Shown piece by piece: positions 1-10,459 of a DNA stretch of 64,000 nt; the first letter of the stretch is position 1, and each line of letters begins with the position of its first letter. The stretch is taken from NCBI GenBank assembly GCA_016508695.1, contig VNKQ01000012.1:62001-126000 (forward strand), in the 5' to 3' direction. Under the pieces are notes generated by a model. The model was not told the DNA's origin. It saw nothing but the letters and a program-made list of their open reading frames with translations, and did no database searches. This DNA is from Hyphodiscus hymeniophilus. Its lineage: Eukaryota; Ascomycota; Leotiomycetes; Helotiales; Hyphodiscaceae. Made by a program: the position numbers and the translations under genes.

Positions 1-116
1 GCAGCTCTGCCCGCTGGATTGCGGAGAAAGAGTGGAGGTATCCCAGTGCCAAGAAGGACAAGCAGCGGAGCAGCGCTGAGAGAAGAGGGCGCGATGAAAC
101 CTCCTGGGCGGCCTAG
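1..116 (+). CDS. Possible C-terminal end of a gene entering from the left
   Basis: Reading from base 3, one frame stays open for 37 codons and stops at TAG 114-116. The peptide is basic and charged with three Trp (it contains SARWIAEKEWRYPSAKKDK), which looks more like real coding sequence than chance. The start lies outside the window and the family is not recognised. An A/T-richer, 3'-UTR-like stretch follows. It could be a chance open frame, so confidence is low. Confidence 0.35.
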   Translation, partial: SSARWIAEKEWRYPSAKKDKQRSSAERRGRDETSWAA

Positions 117-975
117 AAAGCTCAGTGGAGTTGGGGAGACTTATTAGTAATTATTCAAGGACTGCTGTACAAGACACGACTGTTATGAACTTGGGCGGGA
201 TGAAGGCTTTGTCTGCTGGCATATAGCATCCGGCGTTCTTTTGGTGTTCATAACTGTTGCATTGGCGATGAGATGGCATTTGGTGTGGGTCGGGTCGGCA
301 GTATTGCATGATGGCTGGCTGGATGGGTGCTCAGTGGACGGTGCCGTCGATACGAATATGGACTCTGAATATACATTTTGCAAATATGAACATGCTACTC
401 GTGCATCGTGATGAGTGAGGTGAGCAGAGCCGTGGTGGTTGTTTTGAATATGTATAGAACCAAGTCTTCGCCTCTAAAATATTGAGTATCGTTGATTCCA
501 AATCACGATTCGACAGCTGCCCAAATCGCTTCAAATCTCCGAGAGCTGGTCAAGAAGTCGAGCTGCATACTTGCAATATCGCAATCAACATAACATCACT
601 CTATCTATCAAAACCAATCAAGCTTCTTCCAAAGGATTACCGAGAGATGTGGGCCTGATTAGGCAGGCAAGCTATCGAAGTCTACGGGAGGAAGAAGCTC
701 GGGCAGCTTGACAAAGGACAGATTGATGAAGAGTAAGAGGTCTTGGGTCTCGATAAGGGGTCCATCACGTGGATAGTGCGAGAGCGTGGAAATGAAAAGT
801 GGATGGGGGCGGCTGAAGATCGAAGCTGAAGCCTTTGTTGGCGTGGGGGCTAATTGACCTTGAAAAGAAGCAAAACAGATTCTCGAAAGTAAGGTTTTCC
901 AGGCCGTTGATCATGAAGATACTGTATACCGGGTTCGTGGAATCATCGTAAAGGATGTCCTCTCAGGGCTTTGTT

Positions 976-1010
976 GGTTGATGGTTGATGGTTGATGGTT
1001 GATGGTTGAT
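976..1010. repeat. Tandem repeat (GGTTGAT)x5
   Basis: Five perfect head-to-tail copies of the 7-bp unit GGTTGAT, followed by a partial copy. This is a simple minisatellite in noncoding DNA with no sign of function. Confidence 0.9.
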
Positions 1011-2231
1011 GGTTTGTTGACATGCAACAATACTCCGACCCGGCCGGACAACCCCACCGTTCTGCTTCGATGGCTTGGATTGCCCTTCTACCTTTCCCCA
1101 ACATTGTCCGGCAGAGAGGTGTTGTGGTTACCGTGGTGGACAGATGAATGATGAGGTAAGTCGTGACCCGCCACAGCTCGGGGGTACAGTGCATGGGTTT
1201 AAGTTGGATCGGGAGGATCAATGGGGCTTCAACAGAAGGCTGGCCAATGCCACCTCGTCGCCTGGCTGGGTGGCTGAGATTTGCAGGGCGGAGCTCAACA
1301 CTATTCTCAGATCTTCTCATCCTGCATACTTCATGTAGGTAAGGTAAGTAAGTCAACGAGGTAGGTATGGGCAAGGTAGGTTGGACATAGGTCAGTACTT
1401 CAAGTAGGCAAGTAAGCAAGTAAAGAGGTAGGTAGGTACGAGTAAGGTGCAGAGGTCGGTGGTAAGTTGGTGCCTCAGAAGTGAGAGTAAAGGGGAAGCT
1501 GGACGTGTCAGACGAATAGAGACCACCAGAGACCAACCCGATTCGTACAGGATGGGCGTGGAGCTGATCTATCTATACTCTCTGACATGCAGCAGACCTC
1601 GATATCTGAGATGCAGCCCAGATTGAATGATGCTGATGGCGGACGAGTACCGAGGACGACTACTGCCAAAAGTCATAGCTAGTCGTAGCCATAGAACTAG
1701 CCAACATATATCGGCTACTTGACGTGTTGAGGAGTACTAGATATCCTATTCTGCAGTCAACCAGTCAATATATATACAAACATAGATGTACTTCAATATA
1801 TACATATATCGCACGTTGGTTGAGAGAAGAATCAAGCAGATCCAAAGTACATATAAACATACATACCTCAATATGGTCAAGCCGTAGCCCAACACCCCAA
1901 CCCTTCCCCTCGCCTGGGTGAGCCAGTGAGCGACGAGGACACATTTTTGGTGAGAGTCCATCCTAATTTCTGGGTGACGCCAAGTGTGGAAGTGCCCCCA
2001 GCCGGACCCACCACCACTGCGAGTTCGACTGCGGGAAGATGAGGTAGCTCGGTCTCCGAAAGCTGAATTTCTCATAAACCCCAATACCCAATACCTTCCT
2101 CTCCTACTCGAGAATAATATACAACAACGAGAGAACATTATCCTCCCTCACCTTCACCCCCCTCTGCCTATCTCCGGAATCGAATCTATTTCATTCTCTC
2201 TCTTCATTCCCTCCCAAGTCTCCGTGCGCGA

Positions 2232-2270
2232 ATGAGAGCTGTTGGTTGTACATTCATTCCGGACGTCTAA
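2232..2270 (+). promoter_or_regulatory. Candidate upstream ORF in the ACC1 leader
   Basis: An ATG at 2232 opens a 12-codon frame ending in TAA at 2268-2270, about 230 nt before the ACC1 start. If the transcript begins upstream of it, as the pyrimidine-rich stretch before it suggests, the uORF could damp ACC1 translation. Transcript start and use are unknown. Confidence 0.3.
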
Positions 2271-2502
2271 TAATATCATCAGCCTCTCCCTCGCTGTCAG
2301 ACGCCCATCCAGCCTCGACAGCTTCTTCATAATAAGTCCTGCGCTCTCCACGTCTGGTCTTCTGGGATCTCCGTTTCCCCAATCCCCTCTCCTGGACCAA
2401 AATTCAACCTTCCATACTCCTGGGACGCCCAATTCAACCCGCTCCCTCTGGCGACGACAATCCCCTAGCTCGTCCGTAACGAGCAGCGAAGAACACACAG
2501 CT

Positions 2503-5500
2503 ATGGCCGCAGTTAACGGGAACGGCGTCAAGCCGCACACCAATGGCACGGTGCCAAAAGTCACCCCCGGTTCTTCCTACGCTGCAAGATTCAACCTGGC
2601 CGACCACTTTATCGGTGGTAACAAGCTGGAGAATGCACCAGCGAGCAAAGTGAAGGATTTCGTGGCCAATCATGACGGCCACACTGTCATTACAAGTGTA
2701 AGTAACAAACAGCATTGCTCAGCAGCTTCACAAAGGCAGATCTGACATTTTCTGTGATTTTAGATCCTGATTGCGAACAACGGTATTGCCGCAGTCAAAG
2801 AGATTCGATCCGTGCGGAAATGGGCATACGAGACTTTTGGTGACGAGAAGGCTGTCCAATTCACGGTTATGGCCACCCCCGAAGATTTAAAAGCAAATGC
2901 CGACTACATTCGGATGGCAGATCAATATGTGGAGGTCCCAGGGGGCACAAACAACAACAACTACGCAAATGTGGAATTGATTGTGGATATTGCCGAGCGG
3001 ATGAACGTACACGCCGTATGGGCTGGATGGTAGGTTTCCCACAGCTGTGAACAGTGGATTGATACAGATTCTAATCTTGTGTTGCAGGGGACATGCTTCA
3101 GAAAACCCAAAACTTCCAGAGTCGTTGGCAGCGAGTCCGAAAAAAATCATCTTCATCGGGCCTCCTGGATCTGCCATGCGATCCCTCGGTGACAAGATCT
3201 CCTCTACGATTGTTGCACAACATGCCAAGGTCCCTTGTATACCGTGGTCGGGAACTGGTGTTGATACTGTCGAGGTCAATGAGGACGGTATTGTCACGGT
3301 TCAAGATGAAGTTTACGTAAAGGGTTGCGTGCAGTCGTGGCAGGAAGGTCTGGAGAAGGCCAAGGAGATTGGCTTCCCGATCATGATCAAGGCCTCAGAA
3401 GGTGGTGGTGGAAAGGGTATCCGGAAAGCCACATCTGAGGATGGTTTCGAGGCTCTGTACAAAGCCGCCGCGAGCGAAATTCCTGGATCGCCAATATTCA
3501 TCATGAAGCTTGCAGGGAATGCGAGACATTTGGAGGTTCAACTGTTGGCAGATGAGTACGGAAACAATATTTCGCTCTTTGGCAGAGATTGTTCGGTCCA
3601 GCGACGCCATCAGAAGATCATCGAGGAAGCTCCAGTCACAATCGCGAAGCCAGCCACTTTTGCCGCCATGGAGAAGGCTGCTGTTCGTCTCGGTCGCCTC
3701 GTGGGTTATGTTTCGGCCGGTACAGTCGAATATCTATATTCGCACTCGGACGACAAATTCTACTTTTTGGAACTTAACCCACGTCTGCAAGTCGAACATC
3801 CTACAACCGAAATGGTGTCTGGTGTTAATCTGCCCGCAGCGCAACTTCAAGTTGCCATGGGTATCCCTCTCCACCGAATCCGCGACATTAGATTACTCTA
3901 CGGAGTTGATCCTTCAACGTCTACCGAGATCGATTTCTCATTTGAGAAAGAGAACAGCTCCGAAGTGCAGCGCCGCCCTACCCCCAAGGGCCACACAACT
4001 GCCTGCCGTATTACGTCCGAAGATCCTGGAGAAGGATTTAAGCCTTCAAACGGTATGATGCACGACCTGAATTTCAGGAGTAGCTCCAACGTATGGGGTT
4101 ATTTTTCCGTTTCCAACGCCTCCTCCATTCACAGTTTCTCCGATTCCCAATTTGGTCACATTTTCGCGTACGGTGAAAACCGAGCTGCTTCGCGGAAACA
4201 TATGGTAGTTGCGTTGAAGGAATTGAGCATTCGTGGTGATTTCCGAACCACGGTGGAGTACCTGATCAAGCTTTTGGAAACACCAGCTTTTGAGGACAAC
4301 ACCATCACTACGGGATGGCTCGATGAGCTGATCTCCAAGAAGCTGACGGTTGAGCGGCCTGACCCGATGCTAGCTGTTATTTGCGGAGCCGTCTGCAAAG
4401 CCCACATTGCCAGTGAAGCTTGCTTGGCGGAGTACAGAACTAGCTTGGAAAAGGGTCAAGTTCCGGCCAAGGACATCCTGAAGACTGTATTCCCTATCGA
4501 CTTCATCTACGATGGCCACAGATATAAGTTTACTGCCACCCGTTCAAGCTTGGATAGCTATCATCTGTTTATCAATGGTTCAAAATGCTCTGTTGGCGTC
4601 CGTGCGCTCTCTGATGGTGGTCTCCTCGTTCTCTTGAGTGGACGATCCCACAACGTTTACTGGAAGGAAGAAGTTGGAGCCACTCGTTTGAGTGTGGACA
4701 GCAAGACGTGTCTTCTCGAGCAAGAAAACGACCCAACTCAACTCCGAACCCCATCGCCAGGAAAACTTGTCAAGTTCACCGTTGATAATGGCGAGCACGT
4801 AAAGGCTGGTCAGCCTTTCGCCGAAGTTGAGGTCATGAAGATGTATATGCCGCTTCTTGCTCAGGAAGACGGTATTGTGCAATTCATCAAGCAGCCAGGA
4901 GCAACACTCGAAGCTGGTGATATTCTCGGTATATTAGCTCTTGACGATCCATCGAGAGTGAAGTCTGCTCAACCTTTCCTTGGCCACCTCCCAGACCTTG
5001 GACCACCTACGGTCGTCGGTACAAAATCCGCTCAACGATTCGTTCTACTCCACAGTATTCTCAAGAACATTCTCGATGGCTTTGACAATCAAGTCATCAT
5101 GAGCTCCACTCTCAAGGAGTTGATTGAAGTGCTCCGTGACCCAGAGCTTCCTTATAGTGAATGGAATGCCCAATTTTCTGCCCTGCATGCCCGCATGCCT
5201 CAACGTCTCGATGCTACTTTCACTCAAATCGTCGAGCGCGGCAAGCTGCGGAAATCTGAATTTCCTGCCAAAGGTCTGCAAAAGGCTATGCACAAGTTTT
5301 TGGAGGAGAATGTTGCCCCAAGCGACGTAGGCATGCTGAAAGATGCTCTTCTTCCTTTGACTGATGTTATTGACAACTACTTGGAAGGCCAAAAGGTGCA
5401 CGAGTTTGACGTGTTCTGTGGCCTTCTGGAACAATATGCTTCCGTTGAGCGACTGTTCTCCGGTCGAACTTCTCGAGACGAGGAAGTCGTCTTGAAGCTC

Positions 5501-8500
5501 CGGGAGGAGAACAAGGATGATATTTTCAAGGTTGTCCAGCTCGTTCTGTCCCACAGCAGAATTGGTGCAAAAAATAACTTGATCCTTGCCATTCTCGAGG
5601 AATACAAGCCCAACAAGCCGAATGCAGGCAACGTCGCCAAGTACTTCCGTCCCGCTCTTCGAAAGCTCACCGAACTGGAATCTCGCCAAACTGCCAAGGT
5701 CTCGTTGAAGGCCCGTGAGGTTCTTATCCAGTGCGCGCTACCATCCTTGGAGGAGCGTGCCGCCCAGATGGAGCACATTCTCCGATCTTCCGTTGTCGAG
5801 TCGAGATACGGCGAGACTGGCTGGGAACACAGAGAGCCTGATATCGAAGTTCTGAAAGAAGTTGTCGACTCGAAGTATACTGTCTTCGATGTGCTTCCAA
5901 TTTTCTTCGGTCACCAAGATCCATGGGTCTCTCTTGCTGCACTTGAAGTATATATCCGAAGAGCCTACCGTGCTTACTCTCTCAAGAAGATTGAGTACCA
6001 TAACGAGACTGCTGAACCTCCATTCATCGTCTCCTGGGACTTTGTCCTCCGCAAGGTTGGCGTATCTGAGTTTGGCATGCCAATTCAGTCATCTGCCCCC
6101 TCTACCCCTGCCACTCCTTCATTCGAGAGTGGTAACCCTTTCAAACGTGTCAGCTCTATCAGCGACATGTCGTATTTGGTCAACCAAGCCGATCACGAAC
6201 CCACACGAAAGGGTGTCATCGTCCCAGTTCAGTACCTCGACGAGGCTGAGGAATATTTGATGCGTGCACTAGACGTCTTCCCAACATCAGGCGCCCGCAA
6301 GCGAAGCTTCCCGAATGGATTGATGCCAGACCTTAGCAAACAGCGGAAGCCAGTTGCCAAGCCTGAAAATGAGGATGAACTCTCTGCTGTGTGCAACGTC
6401 GCCATCCGCGACTCAGAGAACTTGGATGACAATGAGATAGTCGCTAGAATCAACCTCATCGTCAAGGAGTACAAGGATGAACTTCTCGCCCGCCGCATCC
6501 GTCGTCTCACATTCATTTGCGGTCATAAGGATGGATCATATCCCGGATACTACACCTTCCGTGGGCCCGAATATGAGGAAGATCAAAGCATTCGTCACAT
6601 TGAACCCGCGCTGGCTTTCCAACTTGAACTCGGAAGACTCTCCAGGTTCAACATCAAGCCTGTATTCACTGAGAATCGAAGCATTCATATCTACGAAGCT
6701 GCCGGAAAAGATCATGACAGCGACAAACGATACTTCACACGTGCTGTTGTCCGCCCTGGAAGACTTCGGGACGAAATCCCAACCGCCGAGTACTTAATCT
6801 CCGAGTCTGACAGGTTGATGAGTGACATCTTGGATGCTCTTGAGATTATTGGCAACAATAATTCTGATCTCAACCACATCTTCATCAACTTCTCACCCGT
6901 CTTTCCCCTTCAACCGCCTGAGGTTGAGAAGGCCCTTGGTGGCTTCTTGGAACGGTTTGGTGGTCGTCTCTGGCGTCTCCGTGTCACTGGTGCTGAAATC
7001 CGCATTGTTTGCACCGATCCAGATACTGGCATGCCCTATCCTCTCCGTGTTGTCATCACCAATACCTCTGGATATGTTATCCAAGTTGAGATGTATGCTG
7101 AACGCAAGTCCGAGAAGGGTGGTGAGTGGGTCTTCCACAGCATTGGCGGAACCACCAAAATCGGCTCCATGCACTTGCGCCCTGTGTCTACACCATACCC
7201 TACCAAGGAATGGCTCCAGCCAAAACGATACAAGGCTCATCTTATGGGTACCCAATATGTCTACGATTTCCCCGAACTTTTCAGACAGGCCATCCAAAAC
7301 AGCTGGGCAAAGGCTGTTGGTAAGCACGGCTCTTTGGCTGACAAGCAACCTCCTACAGGCGAGTGTATTGACTACAGCGAGTTGGTCTTGGATGATCAAG
7401 ACAATCTTGCTGAAGTCATCCGTGAGCCTGGTACCAATTCTCACGGAATGGTTGGATGGATCGTCACTGCTCGTACCCCAGAGTACCCACGTGGACGCAA
7501 GTTTATCATAATTGCCAACGACATCACTTTCAAGATTGGTTCTTTCGGTCCCAAAGAAGATCAGTTCTTCCACAAATGCACGGAACTTGCTCGCAAGCTG
7601 GGCATTCCTCGCATCTACCTCTCTGCTAATTCTGGTGCTCGTATTGGTATGGCCGACGAGATTGTGCCACACTTCAATGTCGCTTGGAACGATCCCGAGA
7701 GACCAGAGGCTGGCTTCAAATACCTGTACTTGCTGCCCGATGCTAAGAAGCGATTTGAGGATGGCAAGGTAAAAGCTGTCGTCACCGAAGTGGTTCAAGA
7801 CGAGGGTGAGACTAGACACAAGATTACTACTATTGTTGGTGCTGAGGATGGTCTCGGTGTCGAGTGCTTGAAGGGCTCCGGCTTGATTGCTGGCGCTACT
7901 AGCAGAGCTTACGAGGACATTTTCACAATCACTTTGGTCACCTGCCGATCAGTTGGTAAGTATTGCGATTCCATTTTATATTTTTGTGCTCACATTTCCA
8001 GGTATCGGAGCTTACTTGGTCCGTCTCGGTCAACGTGCTATCCAAATTGAGGGCCAACCAATCATTTTGACTGGCGCTCCTGCCATCAACAAGCTCCTCG
8101 GTCGCGAAGTCTACACATCCAACTTACAACTTGGCGGTACTCAGATCATGTACAAGAACGGGGTCTCTCACATGACTGCCAATGATGACTTCGAGGGTGT
8201 CTCCAAGATTGTTGAGTGGTTGGCTTATGTTCCGGACAAGAGAAACAACCCTCTACCAATTGGCCCGGCTGTTGACTCTTGGGATCGTGATATTGTCTAC
8301 ACTCCACCGCCCAAGCAACCATACGATGTCAGATGGTTGATCCATGGAAAGGATGACGATGAAGGCTTCCAATCTGGTCTTTTCGACAAGGACTCTTTCG
8401 TCGAGACACTTGGTGGCTGGGCAAAGACTGTTGTGGTTGGTCGTGCTCGTCTTGGTGGTATCCCGATGGGTGTCATTGCCGTCGAGACTCGATCGGTCGA

Positions 8501-9560
8501 AAATATCACCCCTGCTGATCCCGCCAATCCAGACTCCGCAGAGCAGATCACCAACGAAGCTGGTGGTGTTTGGTACCCCAACTCCGCTTTCAAGACTGCT
8601 CAAGCTATCAAAGACTTCAACAATGGTGAACAACTTCCATTGATGATTTTGGCCAACTGGAGAGGTTTCTCTGGTGGCCAGAAGGACATGTATAATGAAG
8701 TCCTCAAGTATGGATCTTACATTGTGGATGCCCTTGTCAAGTACGAGCAGCCAATCTTCGTATACATTCCACCATTTGGAGAGTTGCGTGGTGGTTCATG
8801 GGTAAGTTTGACCTCTCGACTGTTTGAGTTGTGCTAACAGGTACAGGTTGTCGTTGACCCCACCATCAATCCCGAGTACATGGAGATGTACGCTGATGAG
8901 GATGCCCGTGGAGGTGTTCTTGAACCGGAGGGTATCGTGAACATCAAATATCGCCGTGAGAAACAGCTCGATACCATGGCCCGCCTGGATCCCGAGTATG
9001 CTTCCCTGCGCAAACAACTGGCCGATAGGTCTCTTAGCCAAGAACAAGTCAGCCAAGTCAAGGCCAAGGCCACTGCTCGCGAACAACTTCTTCTTCCGGT
9101 CTACATGCAAATATCATTGCAGTTTGCCGATCTTCACGATCGCGCTGGCCGCATGCAAGCCAAGGATGTCATCCGCTCATCCTTGGTCTGGCGTGAGGCT
9201 CGCCGCTTCTTCTACTGGCGTGTACGACGTCGTGTGAACGAGGAGTACATCATGAAGCGCATGTCTTCGTCCAACAAGAACCCTCTCACTACGCGGGCCC
9301 GCAACCTAGAGACTCTAGCAGCCTGGACCGGCATCCCGAACTTCTCGAAAGCTGACAAGGACGTTGCGATGTGGTACGAGGAGAACCGCAAGACGGTGCA
9401 CGAGAAGGTGGAGTCGCTCAAGACGGAGAGCGTCGCGTTTGATGTTGCTACCATGCTGAGGGGCAACTCGAAGGGTGGTCTGAAGGGTGTGCAGCAGGTT
9501 CTGAGCATGCTGCCTGCGGCGGAGAGGGAGGAGGCTCTGAAGTTCTTGTCTTCCACGTAG
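2503..9560 (+). CDS. ACC1: Acetyl-CoA carboxylase
   Basis: Multidomain biotin enzyme that carboxylates acetyl-CoA to malonyl-CoA, the committed step of fatty acid synthesis, in the cytosol. Exons: 2503-2697, 2764-3029, 3088-7955, 8002-8801, 8847-9560. They join in frame to 2280 aa, close to yeast Acc1 (about 2230). The order is biotin carboxylase ([11 protein letters not shown] near residue 257), biotinyl domain (EVMKM, biotin Lys at 738), central region, then carboxyltransferase from about residue 1500 ([19 protein letters not shown] near 1631). [12 protein letters not shown], with Ser at about 1177, matches the Snf1/AMPK inhibitory site of yeast Acc1 (RAVSVSDLSY), so phosphorylation control is probably kept. 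The start was chosen at ATG 2503 because the next residues lead into the conserved N-terminus (IGGNKLENA). The last intron has two possible AG acceptors (8840, 8846); 8846 restores [10 protein letters not shown]. Identity is certain. Confidence 0.98.
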
Positions 9561-10459
9561 TGAGAGGCATACTCATATCATTGAAACTGGATTTGGAGGG
9601 CGTCTGTTCATGTACATTTGTAGTTGCACCTTGTAAATCGGTATATCTATGGCGTTTGTCAGATTAATTGGATCCTTTTATCACTTATCATCTCACACTC
9701 TGCGACTTGTGAGGTTTCTTCTTCGACCCGTGAACAGAGGAGTAAATGAATTCTGAATCTCTCCACACGTCAAATGCCTGATATCCATTGCTTTAAGCGA
9801 TCAGATCTATTGGGCCCCAGCCGCAAGGAAACGGACTTGGCTTGAATCCACACACAAGGTCGACAAGACAAGCTAGCTAAGTTCGGTCTCGCATTAGAAG
9901 CGATGGTTCAAGAAGTACGAATGCACAGAGACCTTTACTCATCAAGCTCCAGGAGGCGTCTACGGACTACCCTCCCTGATCCGCACTGCATTTTACCATG
10001 CCTTCGAATTGCAGTGCGGAGGATACTTCTGTCGAGGCGCGAAGGGAAAGGATCCATTGGTGAGTGGGTGATGCCGGATGATAGCCTTCAAGAGCACGTT
10101 TTCGAATGTCGGATCATTCACGTGGGTCGAGTTGAGCGGTTCTGAAACCCCGGATTTCTTTCGTCGTGATATCGGGGGATGGGGAGGTGGGAGGTGGGAG
10201 GTGGGGGTTTCTGGATGTATGATTATTCGTTCATTCATTTATGCCAAGTGTGTAAAGATATTTGCTGTGAGATACGGAGAGAGATAGTCATGATTTGGTA
10301 TCCTAGATGGTGGTATAAAAACAAACTCCCCAGCCTCGTCCGAAACATCAAAACAACAAACAACAAACGTCCCCTCCACTATACTACGAACACTACGGGC
10401 TTCGTGCTAACGCCATTGCGTTCCTGTACGCTTAACGATCCGATGCACCGGCATTTCAG
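9561..10459. other. Convergent intergenic region between ACC1 and the HeLo/protease gene
   Basis: Both neighbouring genes end into this 0.9 kb, so it should hold two 3' UTRs. The only notable structure is a run of G tracts at 10174-10206. No gene is evident. Confidence 0.6.
10174..10206 (+). other. Potential G-quadruplex tract
   Basis: Five G-runs of three to five bases (GGGGG, GGGG, GGG, GGG, GGGGG) are separated by short A, T or AGGT-type spacers. This satisfies the usual G3+N1-7 rule for an intramolecular quadruplex. It lies between two convergent genes. The folding is inferred only. Confidence 0.5.

Larger units (their letters stand above)
117..2502. promoter_or_regulatory. Intergenic region and long ACC1 leader
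   Basis: No convincing gene is present. It contains a GGTTGAT tandem repeat (976-1010), a TAGG/AAGT-rich simple-sequence stretch (about 1335-1445) and an AT-rich part (about 1690-1870). From 2100 to 2500 it is pyrimidine-rich and typical of a fungal promoter or 5' UTR. A short upstream open frame sits at 2232-2270. Open frames within 943-1536 and 1746-2138 look like chance frames in low-complexity DNA. Confidence 0.5.

Noticed and set aside
943..1536. 197-codon minus-strand frame
   Set aside because: Composed largely of simple repeats (GGTTGAT and TAGG/AAGT arrays) translated as Tyr/Leu/Pro/Thr-rich sequence; no domain.
6893..7819. 308-codon open frame antisense to ACC1
   Set aside because: It mirrors the strongly codon-biased ACC1 carboxyltransferase region and has no family features of its own, so it is a shadow of the sense gene.
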